Below, piece by piece: positions 58,916-64,000 of a stretch of DNA of 64,000 bases (its first letter is position 1; every line of letters begins with the position of its first letter). A program made the position numbers and the translations under genes. Below the pieces are notes generated by a model. The model saw nothing but the letters and a program-made list of their open reading frames with translations, was not told the DNA's origin and did no database searches. Source of the stretch: UBA4417 sp031550085 (GTDB lineage Bacteria > Bacteroidota > Bacteroidia > Bacteroidales > UBA4417); assembly GCA_031550085.1 (NCBI GenBank), contig JAVBOY010000009.1, positions 1 to 64,000 on the forward strand. The letters run 5' to 3'.

Positions 58916-59839
58916 ATGATTCGTCGCATTTTGATTTGGGCGTTAGGGTGTATCATGCCGCTAACCTTGGTAGCACAGCAAACGCAGCCGGCAGACACTG
59001 TTAAACATTCAGACACCGTTAAACATTGGAAATTTTCGGGACAAAACTCGTTTGCGCTTTCGCAGGTTTCATATACCGCCTGGAGCGATGGCGGCGACAA
59101 TGCATTTGCATTCAATGCCTTTTCCAATTTGGAAGCCAAATACACAAAAAAGGATTTAACCTGGAACAACTTCTTGTGGTTGGCTTACGGAACGCAATAC
59201 ATTGCTTCAAACGCAAAATATCAAAAAATCAACGATCGCCTGGAATTTCAAAGCGATCTCGGATTGAAAGCCTTTAAACACTGGGATTATGCGATCCGCT
59301 TCAATTTTAAATCCCAATTTGCCAAAGGATATAATTACAAAGCCAATGACTATGAAAATTACATTTCCCGTTTTATGGCTCCGGGTTCTTTTTTGCTTGC
59401 TGTGGGGATGACGTGGAAACCGGTGGATTATTTCAGCATGAATATCTCGCCCTTGGGAGGAAATTTAACCTTAGTCGTTGACACGGTTTTCCCTGCGATC
59501 GGCGGAAATCGTTTCGGCGTTCCCGTGGGTTCGAAAGAGCTTTGGGAAATGGTGGGTTCTGTGAATTTGTTGTTTAAAAAAGATGTTTTTAAAAATGTAA
59601 ACCTGGCTTCCCGTTTCGATGCGCGCTCCAATTATTTGGAAGATCCTCAAAACATTGTTTTTGAATGGGAAACGTTGATGATTATGAAGGTTAACAAGTT
59701 TATTTCATGCAATGCGGGAGTCATTTTGAAATACAACGATAAAACCAATTACAAAGACCCTGACGGTGTTGTACACGGACCCCGTTTGCAAATAAAAGAA
59801 CTCTTGAGTATCGGATTTGTTTATACTTTTTCAAAATGA
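58916..59839 (+). CDS. DUF3078 outer-membrane protein
   Basis: The ATG at 58916 opens a 307-residue protein with a signal peptide ending TLVAQ. The mature part starts WKFSGQNSFALSQVSYTAWSDGGDNAFAF, the conserved opening of the DUF3078 family of Bacteroidetes, and continues in alternating strands (WNNFLWLAYGTQY, WDYAIRFNFKSQF) to the terminal aromatic strand IGFVYTFSK. It should be a beta barrel in the outer membrane. The substrate or function is unknown. mscL lies 50 bases downstream and could be co-transcribed. Confidence 0.88.
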   Translation: MIRRILIWALGCIMPLTLVAQQTQPADTVKHSDTVKHWKFSGQNSFALSQVSYTAWSDGGDNAFAFNAFSNLEAKYTKKDLTWNNFLWLAYGTQYIASNAKYQKINDRLEFQSDLGLKAFKHWDYAIRFNFKSQFAKGYNYKANDYENYISRFMAPGSFLLAVGMTWKPVDYFSMNISPLGGNLTLVVDTVFPAIGGNRFGVPVGSKELWEMVGSVNLLFKKDVFKNVNLASRFDARSNYLEDPQNIVFEWETLMIMKVNKFISCNAGVILKYNDKTNYKDPDGVVHGPRLQIKELLSIGFVYTFSK

Positions 59840-59889
59840 GCCCATTAAGGGAGCATAAATTATTTTACTATTAAAATTAAAAAAACAGT

Positions 59890-60294
59890 ATGAAGATTTT
59901 CAAAGAATTTAAGGAATTTGCCATGCGCGGCAACGTGATAGACTTGGCTGTAGGGGTGATTATTGGCGGGGCATTCGGTAAAATTGTGACCTCGTTTGTC
60001 AATGACATTTTGATGCCTCCCATCGGATTATTGTTGGGCGGCGCGGATTTTAAAGATTTGAAAGTGGTGTTGACGGAGGCTGTCGGCGACAAAAAAGCAG
60101 CGGTTCTCAACTACGGAATGTTTATTCAGAATGTGATTGATTTCGTAATCATTGCCGCTGCCATATTCATGATGGTGAAAGTAATCAACTCCTTAAAACG
60201 CAAAGGCGAGTTGCCGGAAGCGCCTTCGGCGCCGACCAAAGAAGAAGAATTGCTGACCGAAATCCGCGATTTGCTGAAGCAGAAAAACAGCTAA
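59890..60294 (+). CDS. mscL: large-conductance mechanosensitive channel
   Basis: The 134-residue protein starts with the amphipathic helix KIFKEFKEFAMRGNVIDLAVG, followed by TM1 (VGVIIGGAFGKIVTSFVNDI) with the family signature NDILMPP. TM2 is MFIQNVIDFVIIAAAIFMMV, and the basic loop plus C-terminal helix bundle (EEELLTEIRDLLKQK) complete the channel. MscL opens under membrane tension and releases solutes on osmotic downshift. It forms a pentamer in the inner membrane. A phosphoesterase gene follows after 21 bases on the same strand. Confidence 0.97.
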   Translation: MKIFKEFKEFAMRGNVIDLAVGVIIGGAFGKIVTSFVNDILMPPIGLLLGGADFKDLKVVLTEAVGDKKAAVLNYGMFIQNVIDFVIIAAAIFMMVKVINSLKRKGELPEAPSAPTKEEELLTEIRDLLKQKNS

Positions 60295-60315
60295 AAGAGC
60301 TGTAAACGACAGATT

Positions 60316-60810
60316 ATGGTAAAAATCGGACTTTTGAGCGACACGCACGGATTTATCCATCCGCGCGTGTTCGATTTTTTTAAAGACTGCCACGAAATTT
60401 GGCATGCCGGCGATATCGGCACGTTGGAGGTTTACGATCGCTTGTCGGATTTCAAGCCGCTCCGGGCGGTATACGGAAATATCGACGGAACGGTTCTCCG
60501 TCAAACATGCCCCCAATACCAATTATTTACCCTTGAGAATGTGAAAGTGCTGATGACGCACATCGGCGGCTATCCCCGCCATTACGAATCCGATGCGTTG
60601 CAACGGATCCGGCAGGAAAAGCCCAATCTGTTTATTTCGGGGCATTCACACATTTTGAAAGTCCAATTCGATCCCCAATACAATTTGTTGCATATGAATC
60701 CGGGCGCCGCCGGAAATCAGGGATTTCACCAGCATATCACATTCCTTCGCTTTGATATTGACCAAAGCGATATCCAGAATCTCGAAATTTTCGAAATAGA
60801 GCGAAGATAA
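60316..60810 (+). CDS. YfcE-like metallophosphoesterase
   Basis: A small 164-residue calcineurin-like phosphoesterase. The metal-binding motifs are all present: LLSDTHG at residues 6-12, HAGDIG near 30, the Asn of YGNID near 55, THIGG near 76-80, and GHSH near 103-106. This size class includes YfcE and MJ0936-like phosphodiesterases with broad substrate range. It probably acts in the cytoplasm on phosphodiesters. Its stop codon at 60808-60810 abuts the stop codon of the convergent DUF4293 gene with no base between. Confidence 0.9.
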   Translation: MVKIGLLSDTHGFIHPRVFDFFKDCHEIWHAGDIGTLEVYDRLSDFKPLRAVYGNIDGTVLRQTCPQYQLFTLENVKVLMTHIGGYPRHYESDALQRIRQEKPNLFISGHSHILKVQFDPQYNLLHMNPGAAGNQGFHQHITFLRFDIDQSDIQNLEIFEIERR

Positions 60811-61299
60811 TCAACGCAAGCGGTCCGCCGAACGCACCAGTTTCTCATCGCGGCGAATACCCCAACGGGCTCCCAATAAAAAAACCAAAGCCACCAAAGG
60901 CAAAAAAATGCCGATGCTGTTCAAGTAGTTCGCTTGTATGTGAAGCGATTTTTCGATGTAGGGTACGTAAAGCAGTAAGATCCCGGCAACCAACAAAACG
61001 GTAAACAAAAGGGCGCTGCCGATCATTTTTAATTGATGCGGACGGCTTTTGTATCTGAAAATGGCTGCGAACGAAAGCAAGGCCGATGCCGCAGCGAAAA
61101 GAACCAGCGGAAGCGCATACAAAAAGGGAATCACTTCTTTGGTATCCGGAAGCAAGCTTTTTGTTCCGTAAATAAAGAAAGAGACAAACAAATATCCTCC
61201 TGAAACGGTATTGTCAAATAACGCTATTTTGAAAGCAAATAAGAGTAAAATGCAGATTCCGGCTAACGCCAAAAAGATAGATTGAATGCGTTGTATCAT
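60811..61299 (-). CDS. DUF4293 membrane protein
   Basis: The ATG at 61299 gives a 162-residue protein of the Bacteroidetes DUF4293 family; a -7 element at 61321 lies just upstream and excludes a longer form. Four hydrophobic segments are visible, at about residues 7-28, 57-80, 95-115 and 126-145. The opening MIQRIQSIFLALAG and the closing region with GARWGIRRDEKLVRSADRLR are typical of the family. The function is unknown. It may sit close to the transporter gene upstream. Confidence 0.85.
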   Translation of the reverse strand: MIQRIQSIFLALAGICILLLFAFKIALFDNTVSGGYLFVSFFIYGTKSLLPDTKEVIPFLYALPLVLFAAASALLSFAAIFRYKSRPHQLKMIGSALLFTVLLVAGILLLYVPYIEKSLHIQANYLNSIGIFLPLVALVFLLGARWGIRRDEKLVRSADRLR

Positions 61300-61320
61300 G
61301 GTTTTTATCAGTTTATACCG

Positions 61321-61328
61321 CAAAGATA
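61321..61328 (-). promoter_or_regulatory. -7 promoter element of the DUF4293 gene
   Basis: The minus strand reads TATCTTTG, an exact TAnnTTTG match, 21 bases upstream of the ATG at 61299. Confidence 0.55.
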
Positions 61329-61400
61329 AAAATCTTATGCGAATGGCAAATAACCCCGTCCGGTCGATACCCGATAATTTCTAAAAAGAACAAGCCAGAA

Positions 61401-62759
61401 TCAAGCGCTTTGTTCTTCCGTTTGCACGGTTTTTACAATCACTTTCTTTTTCCAGTTGCCTTTTTTGTAATAGAAGTATGATAAAATCAGTCCTGCAAGC
61501 CACGCAATGGGAATGGCCCACCAGATCCCGTCAACACCCATATGGCGCGAAAGAAACCATGCCAAAGGAATACGTATCAGCCAAAGCGAGAACAGCGTGA
61601 TGAACATGGGAATTAATGTATCACCGGCACCACGCATCACACCATTGACGGCAAACATGGATGCAAACAAGAAGTAAAACGAAGCGACAATCAACAAATA
61701 CTCGGCCCCGATGTCGGCTACAGCGGTATCGGGCGTAAACAAATGCATCAAGCTGTGGCGAAACAGGACGATGATGATTGATAGCCCCAATGCAAAAGCA
61801 TTTGAAATTAAAAATGTGGAGCCGAATCCGATGCGGACACGTTTTAATTTGCCTGCACCTAAATTTTGTCCGGCAAAAGTGGAAAGGGCTGCGCCGAAAT
61901 TCATGGCCGGCATGGTTGCCAGCGATTCGATTCGCCCGGCTACCGTATACGCTGCAACGACATTCGTCCCAAATTCATTGACAATGCGCAACAGGGCAAG
62001 CATTCCGATGGCCACAAACGTTTGTTGCAAACCCGACGGCAGGCCGATGGACATACTGCGTTTGAAAATTTCACGGTCGAATTGGAATTTTATACGTTTG
62101 ATTTTCAGGATATCATGTTTGTTGTTCAAATAAATCATTCCGATGATGAAGGCAACAGCCTGCGCAATTACGGTTGCCCACGCCGAACCGGCAATTCCCC
62201 AATTGAAAACACCCACAAATAATATGGCCAGTACAATATTTATCAGGGTACTAACAATCAAAAAATACAAAGGAGTTTTACTATCGCCCAATCCCCGTAA
62301 GATAGCGGCAATTCCGTTGTATCCGAAGAAGAAAATCATTCCGACCATAAATACATTGAAATACGTAACTGCTTCGGGCAGAATATCAGGCGGAAGTTCA
62401 ATCAACTGGAAAATGGGTTTGCTAAATGCAAATCCGAGCAAGGTGACAATAACGGAGGATATGGTCAAAAATACAAAGGCGGTGTTGATCGAGCGGCCGA
62501 CACTTTGCATATCTTTTGCCCCGAAATATTGGGCGATTACAATGGTGATCCCCATGGTAATCCCTACCACCAGGGAAATTAATATAAAAATTAACGGAAA
62601 TGATGCACCGACAGCCGCCAAAGCTTCTTTTCCCACGTAGTGCCCCACCACAATGCTGTCGATTACGTTGTAAAGTTGTTGGAATACGTTGCCGATAAGC
62701 ATAGGAATGGCAAATTGGAAAATTAAACTGCCGGGCTTTCCTATTGTAAGATCTTTCAT
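61401..62759 (-). CDS. MATE-family efflux transporter
   Basis: A 452-residue integral membrane protein with about twelve hydrophobic helices arranged as two six-helix repeats. The first repeat starts MLIGNVFQQLYNVIDSIVVGHYVG, the MATE opening, and the second repeat starts around residue 235 with GLPSGLQQTFVAIG. The sequence resembles NorM/DinF-like exporters that use sodium or proton gradients to expel drugs or organic cations. Nothing else identifies the substrate. It is alone on the minus strand, 64 bases downstream of the end of rlmN. Confidence 0.93.
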   Translation of the reverse strand: MKDLTIGKPGSLIFQFAIPMLIGNVFQQLYNVIDSIVVGHYVGKEALAAVGASFPLIFILISLVVGITMGITIVIAQYFGAKDMQSVGRSINTAFVFLTISSVIVTLLGFAFSKPIFQLIELPPDILPEAVTYFNVFMVGMIFFFGYNGIAAILRGLGDSKTPLYFLIVSTLINIVLAILFVGVFNWGIAGSAWATVIAQAVAFIIGMIYLNNKHDILKIKRIKFQFDREIFKRSMSIGLPSGLQQTFVAIGMLALLRIVNEFGTNVVAAYTVAGRIESLATMPAMNFGAALSTFAGQNLGAGKLKRVRIGFGSTFLISNAFALGLSIIIVLFRHSLMHLFTPDTAVADIGAEYLLIVASFYFLFASMFAVNGVMRGAGDTLIPMFITLFSLWLIRIPLAWFLSRHMGVDGIWWAIPIAWLAGLILSYFYYKKGNWKKKVIVKTVQTEEQSA

Positions 62760-62822
62760 TGAAAGTTGAAAAGTATTTAATAAGTTGTTTTTAAAGGATC
62801 GAATTCTATAATTATCTAAAAG

Positions 62823-63875
62823 TCAATTTTTTAATGATAATAGTTTTTTTGTGGATAAGAGACCGCAAGCGGCGGCTATATCTAAACCACGAGAAGTACG
62901 AATTGTTGTAACAATTCCTTTTTCAATTAACATTTTTTGAAATCGAAGGACGCTTTCATCATTGGCGCCTTGCAGCGGAACGCCTTCCACATTGTGAAAA
63001 CGGATCAGATTGATCCGGCAATTGAGCTTATTCAACAAGCGTGCCAATTCTTTGACATGGGCTGCCGAATGGTTCAGATCCTGAAAGACGATGTATTCGA
63101 TGGATACTTTCCGGTACCTGTCGGTATGGTGAAGCCGGATGGTCTTGATCACATCTTTGATCGGATATACTTTTTGAATGGGCATCAACCGTTGGCGTTC
63201 TTCGTCGAAAGGCGAATGCAGGCTAATGGCCAAATTGCATTTAGATCGTTTCAAATATTGCTCGATAGCGGGCACAATGCCCAACGTACTTACGGTTACT
63301 TTGCGGACGCTTTTGCCAAACCCCCAATCGGCAGTTAAGATTTCCAGTGCCCGCATGACTTCCTCAAAATTATCAAACGGCTCGCCCATACCCATAAATA
63401 CGAGGTTTGTGATTAGTGAATATTCGGGAATGCTGCGAAGCTGATTTATGATTTCGCCTGCTGTGAGCTGTGATTGGAATCCTTGTTTCCCGGTCATGCA
63501 GAACAGGCAACCCATTTTACACCCCACCTGGCTCGAAACACAAAGCGTGTGCCGCTCTCCATCGGGGATGTAAGCGGTTTCGATAAATTTTCCCGACTGG
63601 GTGGGGAATAAATATTTTTTGGTTCCATCAACAGACGTTTGCTCCGAAATAGGTTTGCAAATTCCCAGTTGAAAGTGATTTTTCAGTAGTTCTTGATTTT
63701 TTTTCGAGATGTTGGTCATGCCGTCAAACGACTTGATCTCCGATTTGTAAAGCCATTGCGCGATTTGCCCGCCAACGAAAGCCGGCAAGTCCAATTGCTT
63801 GGCTATTTGTTTTAATTCGTCGGGAGTTTTACCTAAAAGCGGTGGTAGGGGAGAAATATCGGGGGTGCAGGTCAT
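62823..63875 (-). CDS. rlmN: 23S rRNA A2503 methyltransferase RlmN
   Basis: RlmN is a radical-SAM enzyme that methylates C2 of adenosine 2503 in 23S rRNA and adenosine 37 in some tRNAs. The 350-residue protein has the cluster motif CKMGCLFC (Cys119, Cys123, Cys126), the LVFMGMGEP block and the C-terminal cysteine in DIAAACGLL near residue 337, which forms the methyl-carrying intermediate. I start it at the ATG at 63875 because a perfect -7 element lies at 63892-63899 on the minus strand. A longer frame to 63908 would run over the promoter. Confidence 0.95.
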   Translation of the reverse strand: MTCTPDISPLPPLLGKTPDELKQIAKQLDLPAFVGGQIAQWLYKSEIKSFDGMTNISKKNQELLKNHFQLGICKPISEQTSVDGTKKYLFPTQSGKFIETAYIPDGERHTLCVSSQVGCKMGCLFCMTGKQGFQSQLTAGEIINQLRSIPEYSLITNLVFMGMGEPFDNFEEVMRALEILTADWGFGKSVRKVTVSTLGIVPAIEQYLKRSKCNLAISLHSPFDEERQRLMPIQKVYPIKDVIKTIRLHHTDRYRKVSIEYIVFQDLNHSAAHVKELARLLNKLNCRINLIRFHNVEGVPLQGANDESVLRFQKMLIEKGIVTTIRTSRGLDIAAACGLLSTKKLLSLKN

Positions 63876-63891
63876 TACGAAAAATTGGCTG

Positions 63892-63899
63892 CAAAGGTA
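63892..63899 (-). promoter_or_regulatory. -7 promoter element of rlmN
   Basis: The minus strand reads TACCTTTG, an exact TAnnTTTG match, 16 bases before the ATG at 63875. Confidence 0.6.
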
Positions 63900-64000
63900 C
63901 AAAAACACGGCAACAAGGGGAATCCGGAAATTACAATTTCTGTGAAAATACGTGTAAATTTCTTTAAAGAATCAGCAAGAAATGGAATCGGAAGTTATGA

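Noticed and set aside
63982..64000. Start of another gene at the right edge
   Set aside because: An ATG with six codons is present (MESEVM), but without further sequence or a promoter match it cannot be supported.

Overview
The window looks like a chromosome segment of an anaerobic, fermentative member of the Bacteroidetes, most probably Bacteroidales. Support from the sequence: many genes are preceded by the Bacteroidetes -7 element TAnnTTTG; two large secreted proteins end in type IX secretion (T9SS) sorting domains; gldD is present; the tmRNA tag ends in YALAA; and phosphate butyryltransferase, butyrate kinase, HydF ([FeFe]-hydrogenase maturation) and a pyrophosphate-type phosphofructokinase together suggest butyrate- and hydrogen-linked fermentation. 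The species cannot be named from the sequence.

Layout. 1-125 is the 3' end of an IS5-family transposase. 128-25100 is mostly housekeeping and envelope genes: a G+C-richer SDR/VOC pair, ptb-buk, a DUF3127 protein, an acyltransferase, a secreted phospholipase-D-like protein, a polyprenol-phosphate glycosyltransferase, udk, a YjjG-like nucleotidase, a gingipain-like C25 peptidase, beta-barrels, a transglutaminase-like protein, hydF, an RseC-like gene, an OmpA lipoprotein and pfp. The tmRNA gene ssrA lies at 25566-25940.

Directly downstream of ssrA is an accessory island (about 26.1-41.4 kb). It holds an IS1-family transposase, a giant TcB/TcC-type Rhs protein (SpvB, TcdB-like and Rhs repeats, 2291 aa), and downstream of it two displaced Rhs tip fragments. 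Each of the three tips carries a different putative metallo-hydrolase signature and is followed by a small gene with an export signal (two are lipoproteins), which I read as exported immunity proteins. Each immunity stop codon abuts the same 16-bp motif. Four copies of a 178-bp hairpin-bearing element, starting with that motif, separate the cassettes. This modular, repeat-delimited toxin/immunity array is the most interesting part of the window. Upstream of the giant gene is about 1.8 kb of non-coding repeat-rich DNA including a 23-bp minisatellite.

41689-63875 returns to core functions: gldD, a TonB-dependent receptor with an unusual extended signal peptide, a three-copy 124-bp tandem repeat, tandem exported cyclophilins, a glycogen operon (debranching enzyme, GT4 synthase, GH57), a beta-helix lipoprotein, an MltD-like transglycosylase, a 59-aa TatA, a zinc peptidase lipoprotein, a GNAT enzyme, tadA, a DUF3078 protein, mscL, a phosphoesterase, a DUF4293 protein, a MATE pump and rlmN. 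No rRNA, tRNA or CRISPR array was seen.
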